Origin: Spirosoma sp.
Lineage (GTDB): Bacteria; Bacteroidota; Bacteroidia; Cytophagales; Spirosomataceae
Length of the DNA: 6,452 bases
Assembly: GCA_025351545.1 (NCBI GenBank)
Contig: JANXVQ010000007.1
Span: 1-6,452, forward strand
Reading direction: 5' to 3'
Part shown: one piece after another, positions 1 through 5,704 of the stretch
Position numbering within the stretch: the stretch's first letter is position 1
Layout: every line of letters begins with the position of its first letter
Made by a program: the position numbers and the translations under genes
Notes under the pieces: generated by a model
The model's database searches: none
Seen by the model: the letters and a program-made list of their open reading frames with translations, nothing else
Told to the model about the DNA's origin: nothing

Positions 1-23
1 GCTCATTTATTAGCAGAAAAATA

Positions 24-42
24 AAGCAGCTAATAACTGCTT
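24..42 (-). terminator. Intrinsic terminator of the arginine cluster
   Basis: Read on the minus strand, AAGCAG-TTATTAG-CTGCTT forms a 6-bp stem with a 7-nt loop and runs into TATTTTT, 43 bases after the argB stop. A second, mutually exclusive perfect inverted repeat (TTATTAGC at 7-14 with GCTAATAA at 29-36) overlaps it. The stem is short, so confidence is moderate. Confidence 0.5.
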
Positions 43-57
43 AAGAAATATAAACAG

Positions 58-95
58 GTAGAGTGAGAGCGGCATTGATGTCGCTCTACTTTTTT
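58..95 (+). terminator. Plus-sense intrinsic terminator overlapping the argB 3' end
   Basis: GTAGAGTGA (58-66) pairs with TCGCTCTAC (81-89) over 9 bp including one G-U pair, and is followed directly by six Ts (90-95). The T-tract lies only on the plus side, and the wobble becomes an A-C mismatch in the other direction, so this should stop a rightward transcript. No plus-strand gene is visible; it would have to end to the left of the window. The right arm and T-tract overlap the last codons and stop of argB. Confidence 0.45.
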
Positions 96-868
96 AAGGT
101 CGTTCCCGCTCCCTGTTCTACAGCTGCAGCCACTTCATCGGCATGGCAGATAATCACCTTTGACACACCGTTCTCTAATGCTTTAAAGGCATTATCCAGC
201 TTCGGAATCATACCCTTGTTAATAGTGCCGGCGGCTTTATACTCAGCATAAAGAGTGGGCGTAAGTTCGTTGATGACACTATCATCGTCCATTGGGTCTT
301 TCAGAACTCCCTTTTTTTCAAAGCAGTAAATCAGTGTTACCTCATTATGTCGAACCATATCAACGGCAATTGCAGAAGCCATCGTATCGGCATTGGTGTT
401 CAGCAAATCACCTGATTTACTATAGGTAATTGGCGCAAAAACAGGTGTTAAGTCCTGATGGAGAAAGAACTGAATCTGCCCGGAATTGACCTCTTCAATA
501 TCGCCTACCATACCATAATCAATGTCTTTGACCGGACGTTTTTTTGCCAGTACCGTTCCTGCATCAGCACCCGTCATACCGATAGCATTTACCTCCAGGG
601 CCTGAAGTTTAGCCACAATTTGTTTGTTAACCAAGCCACCATACACCATCGTCACCACATCAAGCATAGGTTGATCGGTAATGCGTCGCCCGTCAACCAT
701 TGTGGTTTGAATCCCCAGTTTATCGGCCATCTGAGTAGCCACTTTACCTCCGCCATGCACAAGTAATTTAGACCCTGACAACCCAGAAAACGCTGTTAGA
801 AAGCGTTTTAGCGCAGAAGAATCGTCAATGACGTTTCCACCAATTTTAATGATCGTAAGCGTTTGCAT
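86..868 (-). CDS. argB: N-acylglutamate kinase (acetyl/succinylglutamate kinase)
   Basis: Cytoplasmic amino-acid kinase that phosphorylates the gamma-carboxylate of N-acetyl- (or here probably N-succinyl-) glutamate with ATP, the second step of arginine synthesis. Visible motifs, numbered from the ATG at 868: Lys8 and Gly10-Gly11 near the N-terminus, VHGGGK at 37-42, GRRIT at 60-64, the substrate/nucleotide region NTNADTMA at 157-164 and KGMIPKL at 218-224. The 260-aa length fits the E. coli-type enzyme. It lacks the long N-terminal helix of arginine-inhibited hexameric forms, so feedback inhibition by arginine seems unlikely (inference). The frame stays open to a TTG at 916, but the family N-terminus (TLTIIKIGG) begins right after the ATG at 868, so that start is chosen. 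It is the last gene of the argD-argF'-argB cluster. The 78-bp gap to argF' holds only a weak 5-bp hairpin (921-937), so co-transcription is likely. Confidence 0.95.
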   Translation of the reverse strand: MQTLTIIKIGGNVIDDSSALKRFLTAFSGLSGSKLLVHGGGKVATQMADKLGIQTTMVDGRRITDQPMLDVVTMVYGGLVNKQIVAKLQALEVNAIGMTGADAGTVLAKKRPVKDIDYGMVGDIEEVNSGQIQFFLHQDLTPVFAPITYSKSGDLLNTNADTMASAIAVDMVRHNEVTLIYCFEKKGVLKDPMDDDSVINELTPTLYAEYKAAGTINKGMIPKLDNAFKALENGVSKVIICHADEVAAAVEQGAGTTLKK

Positions 869-946
869 GATATTCAGGAAAACAGGGCCGCATTGGCAAC
901 CCAAAAAAGAATTCAACTCGGCCTTATGTATAAAGGCACTGCATTA

Positions 947-1906
947 TTACATATTTTTTATTATTTCTTTCAAAACCGCCTGAGCCGACCATTCGCGGTT
1001 AGCCGCTTGTTCGATAACAAGTGATTGTGGACTATCCAGCACCGCATCGGACACCTTCAAATTGCGACGAACGGGCAAGCAATGCATGAATTTACCATTA
1101 TTTGTCAGGTTCAAATCATCCATCGTTACCGCCCATGATGGGTCTTGCGTAAGCACTTGCCCGTAATGCGTATAGGATGACCAGTTTTTACCATAAATAA
1201 AGTCGGCACCAGCAAAGGCTTCATCCTGATTGTGCGTGATGCGGGCGTTACCGACAAACTCAGGCGCTAACTCATATCCATCCGGGTGCGTTACTACGAA
1301 CTCAACATTACCCGAGGCAGCACGGGCGTTCATCCATTCGCAGAACGAGTTGGCCACTGCTTGCGGCAATGGTTTGAAATGCGGTAACCACGTTAACACA
1401 ACCTTTGGGCGAGCAACCAGTTTGGCCTCTTCAATGGTGATACAATCGGCCAGTGATTGCAGTGGGTGGCGCGTGGCCGATTCCAGGTTGACGATGGGCA
1501 CACGTGCATAGGTCGAGAACTGGTGCATGACCTGCTCCCGATAGTCTTTATCACGATCTTTGAGTTCGGCAAAAGCACGAATACCAATAATGTTGCAATA
1601 CCGACCCATCACAGCAGCGGCCTCCCGAACATGTTCGGCTTTGTCGCCATTCATGAGCACGCCCTCCTCCATTTCCAATCCCCAACTATCCTGCCCCACA
1701 TTCATGATCATTACGTTCATGCCGAGATTCTGGGCGGCTTTCTGGGTACTTAGCCGTGTTCGCAGGCTGGAATTAAAGAAAATCAGGCCAATCGTTTTGT
1801 TTTTACCGAGGTGTTGATCGGCAAACGGATTGGCTTTGGCAGCAAGGCCGGATTGAATCAGAGCGTCGATACTGGTGACGTCGGCAAGGGAGAGGAAATT
1901 GGTCAT
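947..1906 (-). CDS. argF': N-succinylornithine (acylornithine) transcarbamylase
   Basis: Transfers the carbamoyl group from carbamoyl phosphate to the delta-amino group of an N-acylated ornithine, giving N-acylcitrulline, in the cytoplasm. The 319-aa protein has the carbamoyl-phosphate motif SLRTR at 47-51, HPLQ at 147-150 and HCLPVRRN at 275-282. The last of these marks the acylornithine branch; true ornithine transcarbamylases have a different sequence after HCLP. It closely resembles the remembered Bacteroides fragilis succinylornithine enzyme along its whole length, for example in LRTRLSTQKAA, ATRHPLQS, THPDGYEL and VGNAR. The specificity residue at position 90 is Ala. Glu at the equivalent place (92) in the Xanthomonas enzyme gives acetylornithine specificity, while Pro, and engineered Ala, Ser or Val, give succinylornithine specificity. 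The start ATG at 1906 has no Shine-Dalgarno sequence, like its neighbours. It lies 122 bp downstream of argD and 78 bp upstream of argB. Confidence 0.94.
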   Translation of the reverse strand: MTNFLSLADVTSIDALIQSGLAAKANPFADQHLGKNKTIGLIFFNSSLRTRLSTQKAAQNLGMNVMIMNVGQDSWGLEMEEGVLMNGDKAEHVREAAAVMGRYCNIIGIRAFAELKDRDKDYREQVMHQFSTYARVPIVNLESATRHPLQSLADCITIEEAKLVARPKVVLTWLPHFKPLPQAVANSFCEWMNARAASGNVEFVVTHPDGYELAPEFVGNARITHNQDEAFAGADFIYGKNWSSYTHYGQVLTQDPSWAVTMDDLNLTNNGKFMHCLPVRRNLKVSDAVLDSPQSLVIEQAANREWSAQAVLKEIIKNM

Positions 1907-2028
1907 CTAATTAGTTAAACGCAATAGACGCAAAGTGTTTTACAAATTACTAGCTATGCGACGCATGCCGTTTTTAGCAATATTACCTTGAAATTCAATG
2001 GCCATTTTTAGTGCCCTACTGATGCGTT

Positions 2029-3165
2029 TTAAACAACTTCTGTTTTCAAACACACTTGCAATGCTTCCAGAAACTGGTCGGCTTCATCAACACCGATAGC
2101 CAGCGAAGGCAGTAGCCGGATTGTATTTTTACCCGCTACACCTGTAAATTGTTTGTGCTCGAACAACAATGTTTTACGTAGCGTCTCCACAGGAAAGTCA
2201 TATTCGATACCAATCATAAGGCCACGGCCACGGAGTTCTTTATAGCCGCCAATCTGTCGAATACCGTCCATAAAGTAATTGCCCATACGCGTGGCATTTT
2301 CCATCAGGCCCTCGTCTTTCATGATGTCCAGTACAGCGATACCAGCCGTGCAAGCCAAATGATTCCCGCCAAAAGTAGTACCTAACAGTCCGTAGCTGGC
2401 TTTAAATTTGGGCGAGATAAGAATACCGCCAATAGGGAAACCATTGCCCATTCCTTTAGCCATCGAAATAATATCGGCTTCGATGCCGCTGAACTGATGC
2501 GAGAAAAACTTACCCGATCGCCCGTATCCACACTGAACCCCGTCCAGAATAAGTATCGCGCCGGTTTCGTCACAACGCTTACGAAGCATCTGTAGAAATT
2601 CGTCGGTTGCAATTTGTATACCGCCCACGCCCTGAATACCTTCAATAATTACGGCACACGTATCGGTTGTAATACCCGCCAGCGCAGCTTTGGCGTCGTT
2701 ATAAGGCAGAAATGTGACGTGCTGATTATAATTTATTGGCGCTACAATAGCCCTATTATCCGTAACAGCAACAGCCCCGGCAGTACGCCCATGAAACGAT
2801 TTGGTAAAGGCTACAACCTTTGTCCGGCCGTTATGAAACGAGGCAAGTTTCAAGGCATTTTCGTTGGCTTCGGCACCGGAGTTACACAGAAACAAAGCAT
2901 AATCAGGGTGGTCGGAAAGAGCCCCCAATTTGTCGGCTAACGCCTGCTGCTGTGGAATTATGACCGAATTGGAATAAAACGAAATTTTACTCAATTGATC
3001 CGTCAGGGCCTTCACATAGCGCGGATGTGTATGACCGACCGAAATTACAGCATGACCGCCGTAGAGATCGAGATAACGGGTGCCATTCACATCCCAGAGG
3101 TAGCTACCCTGCGCCTTTACAGGCTCGATGTCGTATAGCGGATAAACATTAAAAAGCTCAGCCAT
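2029..3165 (-). CDS. argD: Acetylornithine/succinylornithine aminotransferase
   Basis: PLP-dependent class III (fold type I) aminotransferase that converts N-acylglutamate semialdehyde plus glutamate to N-acylornithine and 2-oxoglutarate. Motifs in order: NSGAEAN at 95-101 (phosphate-binding loop), SFHGRT at 123-128, Asp208 (pyridine-nitrogen partner) in LILDGVQCGYGR, the Schiff-base lysine Lys237 in AKGMGNGFPIGG, GTTFGGN at 262-268, and Arg350 in TIRLLPSL, expected to bind the substrate carboxylate. The 378-aa length is slightly short of the usual 390-405, with the N-terminus trimmed. Two usual family motifs are altered: EPxQGEGG reads EGIQGVGG (175-182), and the Glu after Asp208 is Gly. Both may be normal for the Bacteroidota clade. 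It is the first gene of the arginine cluster; argC and argG are not in this window. The linked succinyl-type transcarbamylase suggests a succinylated substrate (inference). Confidence 0.94.
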   Translation of the reverse strand: MAELFNVYPLYDIEPVKAQGSYLWDVNGTRYLDLYGGHAVISVGHTHPRYVKALTDQLSKISFYSNSVIIPQQQALADKLGALSDHPDYALFLCNSGAEANENALKLASFHNGRTKVVAFTKSFHGRTAGAVAVTDNRAIVAPINYNQHVTFLPYNDAKAALAGITTDTCAVIIEGIQGVGGIQIATDEFLQMLRKRCDETGAILILDGVQCGYGRSGKFFSHQFSGIEADIISMAKGMGNGFPIGGILISPKFKASYGLLGTTFGGNHLACTAGIAVLDIMKDEGLMENATRMGNYFMDGIRQIGGYKELRGRGLMIGIEYDFPVETLRKTLLFEHKQFTGVAGKNTIRLLPSLAIGVDEADQFLEALQVCLKTEVV

Positions 3166-3262
3166 TCTTTTAACGATATTAACGAATCGGACAGGTTTAT
3201 TTATCCAATATCTTACTATAAATGAGGTGCAAGTTTACGGATAATCAGTTTAAAAAGGACTT

Positions 3263-3294
3263 AAAACACAAAAAGGGAACCGAATCAGTTCCCT
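3263..3294 (-). terminator. Intrinsic terminator after the lipoprotein-hydrolase operon
   Basis: On the minus strand, AGGGAAC and GTTCCCT form a perfect 7-bp stem around the 7-nt loop TGATTCG and are followed by TTTTGTGTTTT. It begins 27 bases after the hydrolase stop codon and precedes argD, so it separates the two transcription units. The shape is classic for a rho-independent terminator. Confidence 0.8.
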
Positions 3295-3320
3295 GCACTT
3301 TAATACATGCTCGTTGGGAA

Positions 3321-4040
3321 TCAAAATTGGCCTATAAATGATCGAATTGCCAGAATCGATGCATCGGGCTGTTCGACCATGCTCAAGTGTCCCGCTTTCT
3401 CAATCGTGGATACACTGATTTGAATGGATAAACTAGCCAGTTGAGCTGTTTTATCGTAAGGAATCAGTTGATCTTCGTGGCCTAATACCAAGAGAATAGG
3501 ATATGATGCATTTCGCAAAATATCCGTTTGGTCAGGTCGATCTGCTATGGCTTTCATGCCAACGATAAGCGCATCGGCGGGCAAATCCTGAAAGCGTTCC
3601 ACCAGCTCCTGCGTTTTTTCAGGTGGATATGTAGAGGCTACCATTGTGGGCATTTGCTTCTGAATAAATGGAGCAGTTCCCTGTGTTTGTAATCCATTAA
3701 TGGTTTGCCGACGTACCTGACGTTTATTTTCATCATCGGCAGTAGCGGTAGAATGGTAAAGCACCAGCGCCTGAATCATTTCCGGATACTTCTCCGCAAA
3801 GGCAAGGCTAATATACCCGCCCATAGAATGACCAATCAGCACGATTTTTTCGACCCTGGCAGTCTGTAATCGAGCATACAATTCATCGGCATATTCCTCA
3901 ATAGTGGTAAGATTCGTCAGCCGGGAAAAGTCAGGTTTCAGAACCGAATTATCCAAAGTCAAATCGGCGTAGACGCCATCCCAAATGGAAGCATCTACGC
4001 CGTGACCATGAATAAGCCCAATTGATAGGGATTGATTCAT
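3321..4040 (-). CDS. Alpha/beta hydrolase of unknown substrate
   Basis: A 239-aa alpha/beta-hydrolase-fold protein with no signal peptide, so probably cytoplasmic. The oxyanion-side HGHG is at 11-14. The nucleophile elbow GHSMGG puts Ser72 in place, the acid is probably Asp190 in GHEDQLIP, and the catalytic His is probably His218 in AGHLSMVEQP, so the triad looks complete. A helical cap lies between about 100 and 170. The sequence is of the general esterase/lactonase/peptidase type and I cannot name a substrate. Its ATG at 4040 is only 5 bp beyond the stop of the upstream lipoprotein gene, which strongly suggests co-transcription and translational coupling. An intrinsic terminator follows 27 bp after the stop. 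The functional link to the lipoprotein is not evident from sequence. Confidence 0.88.
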   Translation of the reverse strand: MNQSLSIGLIHGHGVDASIWDGVYADLTLDNSVLKPDFSRLTNLTTIEEYADELYARLQTARVEKIVLIGHSMGGYISLAFAEKYPEMIQALVLYHSTATADDENKRQVRRQTINGLQTQGTAPFIQKQMPTMVASTYPPEKTQELVERFQDLPADALIVGMKAIADRPDQTDILRNASYPILLVLGHEDQLIPYDKTAQLASLSIQISVSTIEKAGHLSMVEQPDASILAIRSFIGQF

Positions 4041-4045
4041 GTATG

Positions 4046-4681
4046 CTATGAATTGTTGATAACGCCAAGCAGAATCAATACCAGGCCAACGATAAGGCCA
4101 ACAGATCCAATCACAGCCAGTACGCCACCACCACCTAAAATAAGTAACAGCAAGCCAACAATTCCTATAATAATACCGAGTCGGACATTGCTGCTAATTG
4201 CCTGAGTCTTGTCGGGCGCAATATGATTCTTAATGTTCTTGTCAATTTTCTTCAGCATTGTGCGCTCCATCAACGACATTTTCCTGACAGAAACAGCATT
4301 CGTTGACACTGCTGCTTCAGCACTGGTCGTTGCTAACAGTTCATTTAATCGCACCATACGCCTGGCCAGTTTCTTACTCGAAGCCAGTTTGTTGTCGTTG
4401 CGCACATAGGCGTCTACCTCATTGATTGCCTGTTTCGTCTGAGCCAATTGTTGATCAACCGGGGTGCTAACTACCGGCGATGTAGTAGCAACGTCAACTG
4501 GCTGAGCCGTTTCAGTAGCTTGTACTGACTCAACAGGTGTAGCGGCTGCCACCGTTACGGGTTGGGTGGACTTAAAGTTTTCACGGGCACCAGGCTGAAA
4601 ATAGGCCACTGGGCGGCTACAGGAAGAAAGAATAACAGTGCCTAAAAGAACTGCAAAAATGTGTTTGGAGAACGTGCTCAT
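4046..4681 (-). CDS. Putative lipoprotein with C-terminal membrane hairpin (paralog 2)
   Basis: A 211-aa protein I do not recognise. Residues 1-20 form a signal peptide ending in the lipobox LSSC, with Cys21 the expected lipidated residue. The next residues (SRPVAYFQP) carry no acidic cluster of the kind used as a surface-export signal in Bacteroidota, so a periplasm-facing position is more likely (inference). Residues 37-75 are a low-complexity linker rich in Thr, Pro, Val and Ala. Residues 76-117 look helical and charged and include VRNDNKL. A basic stretch, MERTMLKKIDKNI (138-150), precedes two hydrophobic segments (about 166-182 and 187-207) joined by a Gly-rich turn. It is a tandem paralog of the gene at 4869-5465; 27 of the first 36 residues match. 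It is in an apparent operon with the alpha/beta hydrolase 5 bp downstream. No Shine-Dalgarno sequence is seen. Confidence 0.85.
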   Translation of the reverse strand: MSTFSKHIFAVLLGTVILSSCSRPVAYFQPGARENFKSTQPVTVAAATPVESVQATETAQPVDVATTSPVVSTPVDQQLAQTKQAINEVDAYVRNDNKLASSKKLARRMVRLNELLATTSAEAAVSTNAVSVRKMSLMERTMLKKIDKNIKNHIAPDKTQAISSNVRLGIIIGIVGLLLLILGGGGVLAVIGSVGLIVGLVLILLGVINNS

Positions 4682-4750
4682 AGCGCGTGGTTTTTAAATT
4701 AACGATTGAGATATCATCCTCAACAACTACAACATTATGTATTTGTTGGG
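4682..4750 (-). promoter_or_regulatory. Conserved leader/promoter block of lipoprotein paralog 2
   Basis: This block aligns with 5466-5535 ahead of the other paralog, with one single-base gap. In the distal 40 bp 31 positions match. Minus-strand shared words are CCAACAAAT, GTTGTAGTTG and CTCAATCGTT. TAATGTTG within it matches seven of the eight positions of the Bacteroidota -7 pattern TAnnTTTG when the two free positions are counted, but no matching -33 element is evident. It may be a promoter, an operator or a leader element; the sequence alone does not decide. Confidence 0.4.
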
Positions 4751-4781
4751 ACATTAATAAAAAATAGATACAAATTAATGT
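4751..4781. repeat. AT-rich inverted repeat ahead of lipoprotein paralog 2
   Basis: Perfect 8-bp arms ACATTAAT (4751-4758) and ATTAATGT (4774-4781) are separated by 15 bases. It sits directly upstream of the conserved leader block, where a regulator could bind. In such AT-rich DNA a chance occurrence is quite possible. Confidence 0.35.
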
Positions 4782-4801
4782 ATTCGGACTCGAAAGTACA
4801 T

Positions 4802-4848
4802 TAAAGACCCGCCAACCGGAGTTTAAACTCAGCTTGACGGGATCTTTA
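4802..4848 (-). terminator. Imperfect long hairpin after lipoprotein paralog 1
   Basis: An imperfect inverted repeat starts 20 bases after the stop of the 198-aa lipoprotein gene. The outer arms TAAAGA/TCTTTA and the GC-rich CCCG/CGGG segments pair, and the centre is the perfect 12-bp palindrome GAGTTTAAACTC (4819-4830). There are two small interruptions in the stem. No good U-tract follows on the minus strand beyond TCTTTAA, so it may act as a terminator or as an mRNA 3'-end stabiliser. It separates the two lipoprotein genes. Confidence 0.55.
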
Positions 4849-4868
4849 TATGTTGCGAGTTGCGAATA

Positions 4869-5465
4869 TTATAACAACCCAATCAATAAAATCACGGCGC
4901 CAACCAGAATAGCAACAAGGCCAACAGTTGCGGCCGTGCCAGACGTTAGAACTAATAACAATAGACCAATAATAACCAATACGGCACCCGCTGCCAGCGT
5001 ACCCCGACTGGACATCGTTTGATTCGGGTTAGCCGGAGCCAGTTGTTTACTGATATTCTTATTCATTTTCTTCAGCATCAACCGCTCCATCAGGTTCATT
5101 TTTTTAGGAGCACTAACTTCGCCAGGTGTTAGAGACGCTTTGGCCGAAGTTGAGGCTAATAGTGTCCGAATTCGGTTTAAGCGTTTCTGAACCGTCTTGT
5201 CGGCACTTAATTTACTGTCATTACGCACCATCAGGTCCATTTGATTCAACGCCGAAGTCGTTTGCGCAACCTGCTCGACAGGAGTTACTACTTCTGCAAC
5301 CATAGGAGCAGAGTTCTCCAAAGAAACTACAGACATGGCTTTAGCTGGTGCTGCTGCGAAATGTTCATGTGCACTAGGTTGAAAATACGCCACCGGACGG
5401 CTGCAGGAAGAAAAAATAGCCGCGCCTAGAAGCGCTGCAAAAAGGTGTTTGGAGAACGTATGCAT
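4869..5465 (-). CDS. Putative lipoprotein with C-terminal membrane hairpin (paralog 1)
   Basis: A 198-aa protein with no function I can assign, sharing its architecture with the 211-aa neighbour. The signal peptide covers residues 1-20 and ends in FSSC with Cys21; Phe at -3 is a less usual lipobox residue than the Leu in the paralog. The conserved CSRPVAYFQP follows. A variable linker (about 37-66) leads to a helical region with VRNDSKL (80-86), the shared basic block MERLMLKKMNKNI (126-138), and two hydrophobic segments (about 157-173 and 177-198) that end exactly at the C-terminus. The shared segments are the N-terminus, the VRNDxKL motif, the MERxMLKK block and the membrane hairpin; the linkers differ in length and sequence. 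It has its own hairpin 20 bp after the stop and its own leader, so it is probably a separate transcription unit from its paralog. Confidence 0.85.
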   Translation of the reverse strand: MHTFSKHLFAALLGAAIFSSCSRPVAYFQPSAHEHFAAAPAKAMSVVSLENSAPMVAEVVTPVEQVAQTTSALNQMDLMVRNDSKLSADKTVQKRLNRIRTLLASTSAKASLTPGEVSAPKKMNLMERLMLKKMNKNISKQLAPANPNQTMSSRGTLAAGAVLVIIGLLLLVLTSGTAATVGLVAILVGAVILLIGLL

Positions 5466-5535
5466 AGTGTTTGGTTTTAAAAGTGAACGATTGAGTTACC
5501 ACTCTCATCAACTACAACTTTATACATTTGTTGGA
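5466..5535 (-). promoter_or_regulatory. Conserved leader/promoter block of lipoprotein paralog 1
   Basis: Counterpart of 4682-4750, with the same shared words in the same order and at almost the same distance from the start codon. TAAAGTTG occupies the position of TAATGTTG in the paralog. Farther upstream (5550-5581) lies an inverted repeat, AATTCCCTC and GAGGAAATT, with one mismatch, also between the clpX hairpin and this gene. Confidence 0.4.
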
Positions 5536-5617
5536 ATATTGTTTAAAATAATTCCCTCTCTCTCATTAAAGTGAGGAAATTCCAAAAACATGATTAATCG
5601 TTAATTTGTAAATAAAC

Positions 5618-5704
5618 AAAGCTTATTGGTACTCCATAAAAAACCTCGCCCCACATCAATCTTGACGTAGGGCGAGGTTTTTTTATGGAGTACCAACAAG
5701 CTTT
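5618..5704 (-). terminator. Very long hairpin at the clpX 3' end, probable terminator
   Basis: Arms 5618-5659 and 5662-5704 are complementary over about 42 bp with one single-base bulge (six As against seven Ts). In the clpX-sense RNA the core is CCTCGCCC/GGGCGAGG followed by TTTTTT, a standard intrinsic terminator, flanked by a further outer stem (AAAGCTT, TTGGTACTCCAT and their complements) and an inner stem (ACGTCAA/TTGATGT). The outer stem starts on the last base of the clpX stop codon. The A-tract on one side and T-tract on the other also make it a candidate bidirectional terminator. It is far longer than termination needs, so an additional role or a mobile palindromic origin is possible. 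Confidence 0.8.

Larger units (their letters stand above)
4046..5535 (-). repeat. Tandem duplication: lipoprotein gene plus leader
   Basis: The unit leader-lipoprotein occurs twice in the same orientation (5535 down to 4869, and 4750 down to 4046). Similarity covers the leader, the signal peptide and first 36 codons, the MERxMLKK block and the C-terminal hydrophobic hairpin; the linkers have diverged. The intervening hairpin at 4802-4848 has no obvious copy after the second gene, where the hydrolase gene follows instead. This is best explained by an old local duplication. Confidence 0.7.

Noticed and set aside
869..916. Longer argB start at a TTG (276 aa)
   Set aside because: The extra 16 residues do not resemble the family N-terminus, the start would be TTG, and the ATG at 868 directly precedes the conserved kinase beginning.
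921..937. Hairpin GCCTT/AAGGC between argF' and argB as a terminator
   Set aside because: The stem is only 5 bp and the T-run follows 14 bases later, so it would not end transcription efficiently.
458..1817. Plus-strand open frames over argB and argF' (for example 458-766, 1457-1753, 1560-1817)
   Set aside because: They lie antisense to well-supported genes and show no recognisable domain.
1907..2028. Promoter for argF' in the spacer after argD
   Set aside because: Near-matches such as TAATTTG are one base short of the Bacteroidota -7 pattern and have no paired -33 element.
2382..2940. Open frames overlapping argD on both strands
   Set aside because: They are shadows in other frames of a complete aminotransferase gene with intact motifs.
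4834..5022. Plus-strand 62-residue frame over the end of the 198-aa lipoprotein gene
   Set aside because: It is antisense to the conserved hydrophobic hairpin and overlaps the downstream hairpin; there is no independent support.
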